This document shows positions 21,448 to 27,955 of a stretch of DNA of 27,955 bases, piece by piece. The position numbers and the translations under genes were made by a program. Below the pieces are notes generated by a model, which saw nothing but the letters and a program-made list of their open reading frames with translations, ran no database searches and had not been told where the DNA came from. Each line of letters opens with the position of its first letter. Position 1 is the first letter of the stretch. The stretch spans positions 1-27,955 of IMG/VR virus record IMGVR_UViG_3300025133_000489, one strand, 5' to 3'. This stretch comes from a virus.

Positions 21448-22653
21448 ATGTATGTCAATGACTTTGTTTTCAATGGTCAGACCTCCGGCGAATTGGGCGG
21501 AATTCTGAACCAGGATAATGGAATGGGAGTTCGGTTTGATACCGGACTGCTGCGTCCATATTTCGAACCACGGAAGAGTGATGGTCGAATGGTTCCCGTG
21601 TGTTCGATGAACACCGGACGAACTGTCGACATCAAAGGTTCAGATGGAAAGGCACTCGTCATCAATGGCGAGAACGTCACCGCTCCCGTCATGGAAGTGG
21701 TTGAGGTAAAAGACTTGATTGACGCAGGGATTCAATCTCCTGTGTTCAATGCAACGTCTCTCACCAAAGACCAGTGGATTAAGTTTGACACCCGTGTCCA
21801 GCGTGCATTGCGGAATCGCTTGCGTGCATGGGCGGACCTGTCTGCTGCCAATCCAATGGGCGGATTCGATGGTATGTCCTCTGAGATGCTCGAATATGAG
21901 ACTATCACAGATGACGGTGAAGCTATCGTCGACATGGACGGCGTGAGCGAAGGTCGATCCGATGAGAGTACCTATCAACTGCAGGGACTCCCATTGCCGA
22001 TCACTCACAGTTCTTTCTACATCAGCAAGCGTAAGTTGGCTATCAGCCGGAAGAACGGTACTCCTCTGAGTACTATCCGTGCTGAACATGCTGCTCGACG
22101 TATTGCTGAGAAGATTGAGCAGACTCTGATTGGTACGATCACGGGTATCCAGTTTGGCGATGTTGCCAACTATGGAATTCAGCCTACTGTTTATGGTTAC
22201 CTGAATCACCCTCATCGTCTGACAAAGAGTGACTTCACTGCTTCAGCGACTGCAACAGGCGAAAACCTGTTGGATGAGTTTCTGGCAGCACGGGGTCAGC
22301 TCAACACTGCCAACTTCAACGGTCCTTGGATGGTCTATGTCTCCACGGCATACGACGACATCCTGGACGACGACTTCAAAGCCAACTCAGACAAGACAAC
22401 TCGTCAGCGTCTGTTGGAAATCGACGGCATCCAGAACATCAAGAGGTTGGACAACCTCACAGGTGATGTAATCATCTTTGTTCAGATGGACCCTGAAGTC
22501 GCTGAAGCTGTTAATGGTCTGGACCCTCAGACTGTACAGTGGGAATCGAACGCTGGGATGCGTCTTAACATGAAGGTCCTGACCATTCAGGTTCCATTCA
22601 TCAAGACGTTCTCAAGCAACACGACAGGTATCCTTCACGGAACGACATCGTAA
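21448..22653 (+). CDS. Major capsid protein (HK97/encapsulin-like)
   Basis: 401 residues. The core TYQLQGLPLPITHSSFYISK (172-191), RKLAISRKNGTPLSTIRAEH (192-211), AARRIAEKIEQTLIGT and VYGYLNHPHRLTKSDF match phage capsid proteins of the encapsulin-like HK97 type. The A-domain-like C terminus contains DGIQNIKRLDNLTGDVIIFV and MDPEVAEAVNGLDPQTVQWE. Followed by a strong terminator, as is usual for a highly expressed capsid gene. Confidence 0.88.
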   Translation: MYVNDFVFNGQTSGELGGILNQDNGMGVRFDTGLLRPYFEPRKSDGRMVPVCSMNTGRTVDIKGSDGKALVINGENVTAPVMEVVEVKDLIDAGIQSPVFNATSLTKDQWIKFDTRVQRALRNRLRAWADLSAANPMGGFDGMSSEMLEYETITDDGEAIVDMDGVSEGRSDESTYQLQGLPLPITHSSFYISKRKLAISRKNGTPLSTIRAEHAARRIAEKIEQTLIGTITGIQFGDVANYGIQPTVYGYLNHPHRLTKSDFTASATATGENLLDEFLAARGQLNTANFNGPWMVYVSTAYDDILDDDFKANSDKTTRQRLLEIDGIQNIKRLDNLTGDVIIFVQMDPEVAEAVNGLDPQTVQWESNAGMRLNMKVLTIQVPFIKTFSSNTTGILHGTTS

Positions 22654-22671
22654 CCTGTCCACCAAAACCTG

Positions 22672-22703
22672 ATCCCCTCCTCAATACCGGGGAGGGGATT
22701 TTT
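22672..22703 (+). terminator. Intrinsic terminator after the major capsid gene
   Basis: ATCCCCTCC (22672-22680) pairs with GGAGGGGAT (22691-22699), a 9-bp stem with a 10-base loop, followed by TTTTT ending at 22703. It lies 18 bases after the capsid stop and 20 bases before the next start. Confidence 0.85.
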
Positions 22704-22723
22704 CTGGAACAAAGGAATTCACA

Positions 22724-23098
22724 ATGCCGAAAAAGACAGAAGACAAGAAAAAGTATTGCTTCAAGATCCTTATGGGTCTTCATGGTGAGGGTGGAAAACT
22801 CTATGCCAACAAGAAAGCACAGAAAGACATTCAAGATCACGATGGAGACATCATCCACACGGACAGTGACCTCGCTACCAAGTTCAACAGTCGAGGAGTG
22901 ACGAAGTTCATTCCTTTCGATGCTGAAGACTTCGTTAACGACAAAGTTGAACCGGATGCTGAAGGTAACGTAGACTTCCAGGGGATGACTGTCTCAGAGC
23001 TCAAGAAGTTTGCTGACGACAATGAGATTGATCTCGGTCCAGCAACTTCCAAAGCAGACATCCTTGAAGCTGTTCTTACAGCATGGGGAGATGACTAA
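22724..23098 (+). CDS. Head protein with HeH/SAP-like C-terminal domain
   Basis: 124 residues. The C-terminal 36 residues (FQGMTVSELKKFADDNEIDL, then GPATSKADILEAVLTAW) match the helix-extended-helix (HeH/LEM/SAP-like) motif found in small phage head proteins. The N-terminal part is a beta-rich, charged segment (KYCFKILMGLHGEGGKLYAN). GGAA precedes the ATG. Downstream of the capsid gene it may be a capsid accessory or DNA-contacting protein; TAATG overlaps the next gene. Confidence 0.7.
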   Translation: MPKKTEDKKKYCFKILMGLHGEGGKLYANKKAQKDIQDHDGDIIHTDSDLATKFNSRGVTKFIPFDAEDFVNDKVEPDAEGNVDFQGMTVSELKKFADDNEIDLGPATSKADILEAVLTAWGDD

Positions 23099-23499
23099 TG
23101 CGAGCCACGGAGTCAGACCTGAGAGCAATTGTCGACACAGACACAACTCTGAATGTCACTGTGTTCCTACGGACTGCCAACGTGCTCACAGACAAAGTTG
23201 AGGATAAGGATACAGACTCGACTCTCTCAGCCAAGGAGCTGAAAGAAATTGAGATTTATCTGGCAGCTCATTTCTATTCTCACAGAGATCAATTGTACAA
23301 ATCCAGATCCACAGACAATGCAAGCGGAACGTTCCAAGGAACTACCGCTATGGGACTTGACAGTACGCAGTACGGTCAAACCGCTCAACTCATCGATTCT
23401 ACTGGTTACCTATCTCAGCTTGAACAGCAAAAACAGAGACAGGAATCAGGGATTTGGTGGTTGGGCATCACGGATGATGCAGCCTATCCCAGCACGTAA
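23098..23499 (+). CDS. Head-tail connector (neck) protein
   Basis: 133 residues. A helical N terminus is followed by LSAKELKEIEIYLAAHFYSH (43-62), then TFQGTTAMGLDSTQYGQTAQ (73-92) and LIDSTGYLSQLEQQKQRQES, a pattern seen in gp6-type adaptor proteins that sit under the portal. Position two genes after the capsid and coupled to its neighbour by TAATG supports this. The exact connector class is not certain. Confidence 0.65.
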   Translation: MRATESDLRAIVDTDTTLNVTVFLRTANVLTDKVEDKDTDSTLSAKELKEIEIYLAAHFYSHRDQLYKSRSTDNASGTFQGTTAMGLDSTQYGQTAQLIDSTGYLSQLEQQKQRQESGIWWLGITDDAAYPST

Positions 23500-23508
23500 G
23501 GAAACCTC

Positions 23509-23874
23509 ATGCCTGTCGAATACAAATCAACAGAGGACCTGACGTATTGGGCATCAGCAGGAGTTAACGACGACGGAATTGACATTGTCTCTGCTGCTGC
23601 TCTTAAACGTGGACGATTGATTATTGGGAAAAGGGAAATACAGGATGGGCTGAGTGGAGCTTTCTCGATTGATGCCATTATTACTGACATTGATTTCGCT
23701 CCGCCTATCCATTCTTTCTTCACCAGAGAAACGATAGCGAACCTTGACGAGAACGATCCCCCTGAGATCTTCGAACTTGTTGAACTCAGGGAGGTGCCAG
23801 ACATCAAAGGTAAAAACTTCAGACGTACTGGGTTGATGCTCAGATACAAAAAGAAACTTCCACCCGAAAGTTAA
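23509..23874 (+). CDS. Hypothetical connector-region protein
   Basis: 121 residues, mixed alpha/beta, no recognised domain. Segments include KRGRLIIGKREIQDG (33-47) and FELVELREVPDIKGKNFRRT (87-106). AAGGAA lies upstream of the ATG, 9 bases after the previous stop. By position it could be a head-closure or tail-completion protein, but I see no motif proving it. Confidence 0.6.
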   Translation: MPVEYKSTEDLTYWASAGVNDDGIDIVSAAALKRGRLIIGKREIQDGLSGAFSIDAIITDIDFAPPIHSFFTRETIANLDENDPPEIFELVELREVPDIKGKNFRRTGLMLRYKKKLPPES

Positions 23875-23891
23875 CCAACAAAGGAACACTC

Positions 23892-24290
23892 ATGTCAGTC
23901 TCAGAAACATTCGAAGGCAAACTGAAAGAACAACTGGAAAACCGAATCACCAGCATCATCCAGGAGAAGGATGGTGAGCAGGTTGAAATCAAGGGTTCTT
24001 TCATCGCGATCATTCTGCCAATCCTTATCCAACTTATGTCTCAGTGGATGGATGGATGTAACGACACTCCAGAACGTGCTGCAAAGCGTGTCAAGCGAAT
24101 GGGAGTGTGGACTCGAAACAACCTGATCAAAGGTATTCGGTCCGAGCCTGTGTTGAACCCAGTCGCTATGGAGTGTAACGATTCTGTCAAGGCAGTGATC
24201 GAGGAAGCGACTGTGGAAGAACTTACAGCGATCAACAAAGAGCACGCTGAAGAGTCCATCAACTGGACACCGTTCGGAGGTGTCAAATGA
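23892..24290 (+). CDS. Hypothetical protein with hydrophobic helix
   Basis: 132 residues. A charged N-terminal helix (KLKEQLENRITSIIQEKDG) precedes GSFIAIILPILIQLMSQWM (35-53), which is hydrophobic enough to be membrane-associated. The remainder is helical and basic then acidic. AAAGGAAC precedes the ATG. It overlaps the next gene by 4 bases (ATGA) and is the first member of the exported-protein run. Confidence 0.6.
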   Translation: MSVSETFEGKLKEQLENRITSIIQEKDGEQVEIKGSFIAIILPILIQLMSQWMDGCNDTPERAAKRVKRMGVWTRNNLIKGIRSEPVLNPVAMECNDSVKAVIEEATVEELTAINKEHAEESINWTPFGGVK

Positions 24291-25114
24291 GAACCCTCCT
24301 ATTCATTGCGTGCATGGTTGTTCCTGCGTGTGCTTACGCTCAGGCAAGTGCTGTTATCACAGGACCAGAGAAAGCTAACCTCGGAGATCTGGTGATCCTG
24401 TCTTCATCAGGTTCCACAGGTACTGCAACTGAATGGAGATTGGTCAATAGTGAAAAAGCATACTTGGCTCTCCAGGGTCAATGTGTCTTCGCTTCAGGCA
24501 CTGCTGGAAATTATGTGTTCGTCCTATCGGTTGCCGATTGCGACGACCTTGATGGAGCTTCGGTCTCGGTTGCAGTTCATACCGTTACTGTCGGTAATCC
24601 TAAACCAACTCCGGGTCCGCACAATCCAGACGTTCCTGTTATTCCAGAGCCTAAACTTCCAGCCTGTTCCAAGGCTATTTTCGACAGTATGAAAACTGTT
24701 GATTACAGAGGGGACGAGGTTCAAACTCTTGCGAAGAACATCAAGAACATCGCAGGGAAGGCAGCCGGATTATCCTGGACTCCTCGACAGATGAACGAGG
24801 AACTAGGGAAGATCAACTCTTCCTTTAATGACGACGACACCAAAGCGAGATGGAATGACTGGATTGTAGTGTTCGCAGATTGTCTCAAGGATGCTAAGAA
24901 AGACAGTCAGCGGAACGAAGCTATTTCAATCTTCATGGAGATCGCAGAAGGAATGGAAGAGTACCTGAAGTGGAAAGCAGCAGGCGGAACAACTTCGTTC
25001 TCATCCCCTGCTCCAACTTCTGGTTCTCTGGCAGACGTTCTCAACGCTATGAAGAATTCAGTTGGCGGTCTGAGGAACGATCTTAACTCCATCAAAAAGG
25101 AGTTAGGTGAATGA
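24287..25114 (+). CDS. Secreted protein with Ig/PKD-like domain
   Basis: 275 residues. A classic Sec signal peptide is seen: MR, hydrophobic TLLFIACMVVPAC, and a cleavage site AYA-Q (after A18). Residues 20-101 look like one Ig/PKD-like beta-sandwich (ITGPEKANLGDLVILSSSGS near the start; YVFVLSVADCDD near the end). A Pro-rich linker (103-125) leads to a helical C-terminal half with four to five helices. No enzyme motif. Coupled by ATGA overlaps to both neighbours. It may bind host envelope or pair with the following peptidase. I do not recognise the full-length family. Confidence 0.7.
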   Translation: MRTLLFIACMVVPACAYAQASAVITGPEKANLGDLVILSSSGSTGTATEWRLVNSEKAYLALQGQCVFASGTAGNYVFVLSVADCDDLDGASVSVAVHTVTVGNPKPTPGPHNPDVPVIPEPKLPACSKAIFDSMKTVDYRGDEVQTLAKNIKNIAGKAAGLSWTPRQMNEELGKINSSFNDDDTKARWNDWIVVFADCLKDAKKDSQRNEAISIFMEIAEGMEEYLKWKAAGGTTSFSSPAPTSGSLADVLNAMKNSVGGLRNDLNSIKKELGE

Positions 25115-26061
25115 CCTTTCAGATCAAACCTGAAGATTCTGGTTGGCTTGCTCCAGACCTGCGAACACGCGGAGTCCAGAAGGAAGTTGATCAGGTAATG
25201 TCTACCATGCCTTTGATGACTTCTGAAGGGGAAGCTATCAGAGGGAGTTGGAATGGTGAGACTACTCGACTTGACCAGATCCTCAAAAAACTGGCTGGAT
25301 ATTATCCAATTGTTCGACAACTGATTGGAGACTGTGTTTCCTTCGGTTGGGGTAAAGGAATCATGGTCACGCTCGCCTGCGACATTATTGTCAGAGGTGA
25401 GGAGGAGAAATGGCCTGGTCACGAGATCTGTACAGAATGGATATATGGAACTTCCCGTGTTGTCGCTGGTCGTGGTCGACTTGGTAACAGTGACGGTTCT
25501 GTCGGTGCTTGGGCAGTACAGAGCACGTCACCAGGAGGTCAGGGGACGCTTCTGCGGAAGGTTTACATCGCAGGCGGTACAACGTTCGACCTGTCGAAGT
25601 ACGATCCCAGACGGTCGAAGACGTGGGGACACCGTAGCCTTCCGCTGGAGCTCTTGGAGCCAGAGGGCGACAAACACCCAACATCTCAGAAATCGGCTCT
25701 TGTGGGGTCATTTGAGGAGGCTGCAGACGCTATTCACAACGGGTACGCAGTGCCAGTCTGCAGCAATCAAGGTCTGACAGATCGCAGAGACGCTCAGGGA
25801 TTCGTCAAAGGTTCTGGCAGATGGAATCACTGTATGGTGTTCGTTGCAGTTCGGGGAGATCGTCCCGGTCTGATGGTTGATAATACTTCATGGGGAGACT
25901 GGGTCAGTGGTCCTGCTCCAGACGACATTCCAAAAGGATGTGCATGGTTGGACGCTAAGACCTGCGACAGGATGTTGAAACAGGACGACAGTTACGCAAT
26001 TCCAGGGTTCAAAGGTTTTGAAAATAGATCGGAGAATTTCCAATGGAAACCATTCGGATAA
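25111..26061 (+). CDS. Papain-like (C1-type) cysteine peptidase
   Basis: 316 residues with the residues of a papain-fold active site in order: Q70 and C75 in RQLIGDCVSFGWG, H240 in GRWNHCMVFVAV, and N258 in DNTSWGDWVSG, the last resembling the papain N-S-W-G motif. No signal peptide is visible, unlike the flanking gene products. In phages such proteins could act in virion maturation, tail function or cell-wall attack. The coupled signal-peptide gene upstream could be an inhibitor or partner. The fold is inferred from the spacing of these motifs only; peptidase activity is untested. Confidence 0.7.
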   Translation: MTFQIKPEDSGWLAPDLRTRGVQKEVDQVMSTMPLMTSEGEAIRGSWNGETTRLDQILKKLAGYYPIVRQLIGDCVSFGWGKGIMVTLACDIIVRGEEEKWPGHEICTEWIYGTSRVVAGRGRLGNSDGSVGAWAVQSTSPGGQGTLLRKVYIAGGTTFDLSKYDPRRSKTWGHRSLPLELLEPEGDKHPTSQKSALVGSFEEAADAIHNGYAVPVCSNQGLTDRRDAQGFVKGSGRWNHCMVFVAVRGDRPGLMVDNTSWGDWVSGPAPDDIPKGCAWLDAKTCDRMLKQDDSYAIPGFKGFENRSENFQWKPFG

Positions 26062-27173
26062 AACCACGATTGATTTTCCTGGCTCTGATCTTTGGATTGA
26101 TCTCTGTTCAGGGTTGCGAACTGAAGGCAGACGAGTGGACAACATTATTCGGAACATCCAACCACGTATACACAGCGGAGGATGTAACGTTAGTGGATTA
26201 CGGAACAGTATGGTGTAATCCGTGCAGGCAAATGAAGCGAGACGTTTTTCCAAAGCTGAAGGGGATATGTGAAGTCCATCCTGTCGACGCTGATTCTCTT
26301 TCCAAAAGTGAGAGGGAAGAAAGAGGGATAACTCATTACCCAACATTGAAGTTGATTGTAAGAGATCCAGAAGGAGTATGGAGACACCTTCCAAGATCCG
26401 GCAGCACTGCGAACGGTGTCAGCAGAACTGAATTCGTTCAGTGGGTTGGATACACCAGTCTGGACAAGATCAAAACAGAAGTCAACAGAGTTCTGAAAGA
26501 ACTAAACTCCAATGTCTCGAAAGGTTCTCCCGCTGTCGAATTCAAAGAGACTCCAGAACGCTCGTTCAAGAACAAACCTCCTCAAGTAAAGGTCGCCTAT
26601 GAAACCACAGAACTTGTGAAGATCCCTGGTTCAGGTTGGAACGAAGGGAGAACAGCGTGCGGAGATAAAACCTGTTCAATGTGTTACTCACAGTACATAA
26701 CTCAGACTGTCACCAAATACAGAACGGAGGATGCAGGTCAAGCTAACTGTCCACAGGAAGTCGTTGACAAGATGCTTAAATCCTTAAACGTGAAAGAAGG
26801 TGATCATCTACTGGATATTGGATGCGGGGACGGCAACATTCTCAGGACTGCCGTCTCCCGCTATGGATGTACAGGGATTGGAATCGAGATTGATCCAGTC
26901 AAAGTAAAGCAGGCCAGAGAACTTATTGAAAAGGAGGGGATGTCAGACCGGATTGTGATTATTGAGATGGATGCTGCACTGTTCAAGCCTGAAGATTATG
27001 GAGTGACGTGTGCAGTCGCTTATCTCTATCCTGAGACATTAGAGAAACTCCTTCCGATGCTTGAACCATTATCCAGGTTTGCATCAGCCTTCCACGATGT
27101 TCCAGGGTTAGAAATGTCAAAGATTGACAAAGTCTATTTGCGGAAAAACAACTTCGCAAATTTATTCCCATGA
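26043..27173 (+). CDS. Exported thioredoxin-methyltransferase fusion protein
   Basis: 376 residues with two domains. After a basic N terminus, a hydrophobic segment (10-22) ends at VQGC (22-25), possibly a lipoprotein site at C25. A thioredoxin-fold domain follows with WCNPC (57-61) and the cis-proline loop THYPT (97-101, P100). Residues about 110-235 form a linker with C206, C211 and C214. The C-terminal class I SAM methyltransferase has motif I LLDIGCGDGNIL (256-267), GIGIEIDP (278-285), D310 and AYLYPETLEKLLPML (326-340), most like lysine-methyltransferase (FAM173/aKMT) sequences. Exporting a SAM-dependent domain is odd. GGAGA 7 bases upstream fixes the start; it overlaps the peptidase gene by 19 bases. 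Confidence 0.8.
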   Translation: METIRIKPRLIFLALIFGLISVQGCELKADEWTTLFGTSNHVYTAEDVTLVDYGTVWCNPCRQMKRDVFPKLKGICEVHPVDADSLSKSEREERGITHYPTLKLIVRDPEGVWRHLPRSGSTANGVSRTEFVQWVGYTSLDKIKTEVNRVLKELNSNVSKGSPAVEFKETPERSFKNKPPQVKVAYETTELVKIPGSGWNEGRTACGDKTCSMCYSQYITQTVTKYRTEDAGQANCPQEVVDKMLKSLNVKEGDHLLDIGCGDGNILRTAVSRYGCTGIGIEIDPVKVKQARELIEKEGMSDRIVIIEMDAALFKPEDYGVTCAVAYLYPETLEKLLPMLEPLSRFASAFHDVPGLEMSKIDKVYLRKNNFANLFP

Positions 27174-27207
27174 CTTACTCCTAAGAACATCATCAACGAG
27201 GAATAAC

Positions 27208-27393
27208 ATGTCTGTCAAAAAGGATAAAGACAGTGATCAAGAATCAAATGAATCTGAAGAGTCTTCAAGATGGTCTCTCGCTGAAAAGATTGCTTCCAAG
27301 ATCACAGGCAAGCAATTCACAATCATATTCATCGTGATCATTGTGGCATACGTCGCCATTGAGATCACCAAACTAATAAAGGAAGCGGAGTAA
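27208..27393 (+). CDS. Small membrane protein, 61 residues
   Basis: A charged, Ser/Glu/Asp-rich N terminus (about 1-30) is followed by one transmembrane segment FTIIFIVIIVAYVAIEI and a short charged tail. The ATG at 27208 has GAGGA upstream; a longer frame start lies inside the preceding gene. TAATG overlap with the next gene. Holin or holin-partner is possible but not shown. Confidence 0.65.
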   Translation: MSVKKDKDSDQESNESEESSRWSLAEKIASKITGKQFTIIFIVIIVAYVAIEITKLIKEAE

Positions 27394-27680
27394 TGCCTGT
27401 CATCACATTAACGTTGGTTCAGTCGTTGATTCTTATTTTCGGACTAGCTGTTGCTTTCTTTGGACGGGATTACAGTCTAAGGAATCGAGGATCCTGTCGA
27501 AAAGCGTTTGCTCTATTCTCGGTTCTCTTGGTTATAACTCAGTTCAGCTATCTCACCAATGTTCATGCTGAACACGTCGTCTGTATTACGGAAGCTCCTT
27601 CTGACGTTGAAATGCTTCCTTGTGAAGAAGAATTTATTTCCGTTGGGTTGGACTTTCCAATTCATGCTGTGCAAAACTAA
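27393..27680 (+). CDS. Membrane protein, 95 residues
   Basis: Two hydrophobic segments, ITLTLVQSLILIFGLAVAFF (4-23) and AFALFSVLLVITQFSYL (38-54), separated by a basic loop (RDYSLRNRGSCRK), then an acidic soluble C terminus. By the positive-inside rule the loop is cytoplasmic and both termini face outward. It is coupled to the previous small membrane protein by TAATG; the pair might be lysis or superinfection-exclusion proteins, but no motif shows it. Confidence 0.65.
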   Translation: MPVITLTLVQSLILIFGLAVAFFGRDYSLRNRGSCRKAFALFSVLLVITQFSYLTNVHAEHVVCITEAPSDVEMLPCEEEFISVGLDFPIHAVQN

Positions 27681-27702
27681 ACGTTTTGATGAAGGTTGAG
27701 TA

Positions 27703-27955
27703 ATGGGTAATCCATTAGGACCAATTGAAGGTACGAAGTACATCAATCCCTCTGTGACCGGCATTATCTATGTCGACGCCAGTGGGCTTCAACGTACTGA
27801 CGGTCCAACCTGGGACGGAAGCACGCTGGCTGTCGGTCCTGCTGGTGATGGTACGGGGACGGTAAACGCTGAATACTTTCGCGTAGGTGAAACCAATGTA
27901 TTCGATCACGCTACGGTCGGTACATACTGGTTCAAAACGTACTGGTCAGGAGCCG
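27703..27955 (+). CDS. Partial structural-type protein, runs off the window
   Basis: The 84 visible codons from an ATG with AAGGTTGAG upstream begin MGNPLGPIEGTKYINPSVTG and continue with Gly/Thr/Tyr-rich beta-like sequence (TVNAEYFRVGETNVFD), like phage tail or fibre-type proteins. The gene has no stop before 27955. Assignment is by composition only. Confidence 0.5.
   Translation, partial: MGNPLGPIEGTKYINPSVTGIIYVDASGLQRTDGPTWDGSTLAVGPAGDGTGTVNAEYFRVGETNVFDHATVGTYWFKTYWSGA

Noticed and set aside
1-27955. tRNA genes, CRISPR arrays, insertion sequences, integrase/attachment site
   Set aside because: No cloverleaf-like TTCGA arms in the gaps, no regularly spaced repeats, no transposase or integrase motifs in the translated frames.

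Overview
This window is a piece of a tailed double-stranded DNA bacteriophage genome (Caudoviricetes) or an intact prophage. The direct evidence is a contiguous packaging and head block (small and large terminase, portal, Mu gpF-like minor head protein, DUF2213 protease/scaffold, decoration protein, encapsulin-like major capsid protein, connector-type proteins) joined to a phage replication block (zinc-finger/TOPRIM primase-helicase, thymidylate-synthase homologue, DUF3310). Genes are tightly packed, mostly on the + strand, and coupled by ATGA or TAATG overlaps. No integrase, repressor, phage RNA polymerase or tRNA was seen. The host cannot be fixed from the sequence. Several proteins with Sec-type signals (secreted Ig-like protein, thioredoxin-methyltransferase fusion, anchored nuclease) suggest a host with a periplasm-like compartment; a planctomycete-type host is only a guess.

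Layout. (1) 39-4395: a DNA-base hypermodification cassette with an alpha-glutamyl/putrescinyl-thymine pyrophosphorylase-like protein (5-hmdU DNA kinase helical domain family), a GT-B glycosyltransferase, a TET-associated-type GT-A glycosyltransferase, a ParB-like protein, a small protein and a radical SAM/SPASM enzyme. (2) 4394-5254: a minus-strand island of two small genes with its own terminator and a repeat-rich upstream region. (3) 5380-11372: HNH endonuclease, a dUMP-hydroxymethylase-like thymidylate synthase homologue, DUF3310, two tiny proteins including a zinc ribbon, primase-helicase, SprT-like metalloprotease and an unknown protein. (4) 11389-12346: hairpin, 22-bp repeat, second HNH protein, small protein, small membrane protein and a clear terminator. 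(5) 12432-19461: terminase, portal, minor head protein, membrane-anchored staphylococcal-type nuclease, GNAT acetyltransferase and a small winged-helix protein. (6) 19547-23874: capsid protease/scaffold, cement protein, major capsid, terminator and connectors. (7) 23892-27955: an unusual run of exported or membrane proteins (secreted Ig-like protein, papain-like peptidase, thioredoxin fused to a methyltransferase, two small membrane proteins), then the start of a further gene.

Working model. The thymidylate-synthase homologue may make 5-hydroxymethyl-dUMP for incorporation into DNA. The pyrophosphorylase-like enzyme would replace an activated hydroxyl with an amino-acid or amine group, and the two glycosyltransferases and the radical SAM enzyme would elaborate it, protecting the phage DNA from host nucleases. 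The DNA kinase that this pathway needs is not visible as a P-loop protein here; the ParB-like protein is a candidate. This gene combination, the exported thioredoxin-methyltransferase fusion and a pair of near-identical 22-bp inverted intergenic repeats are the most interesting items.
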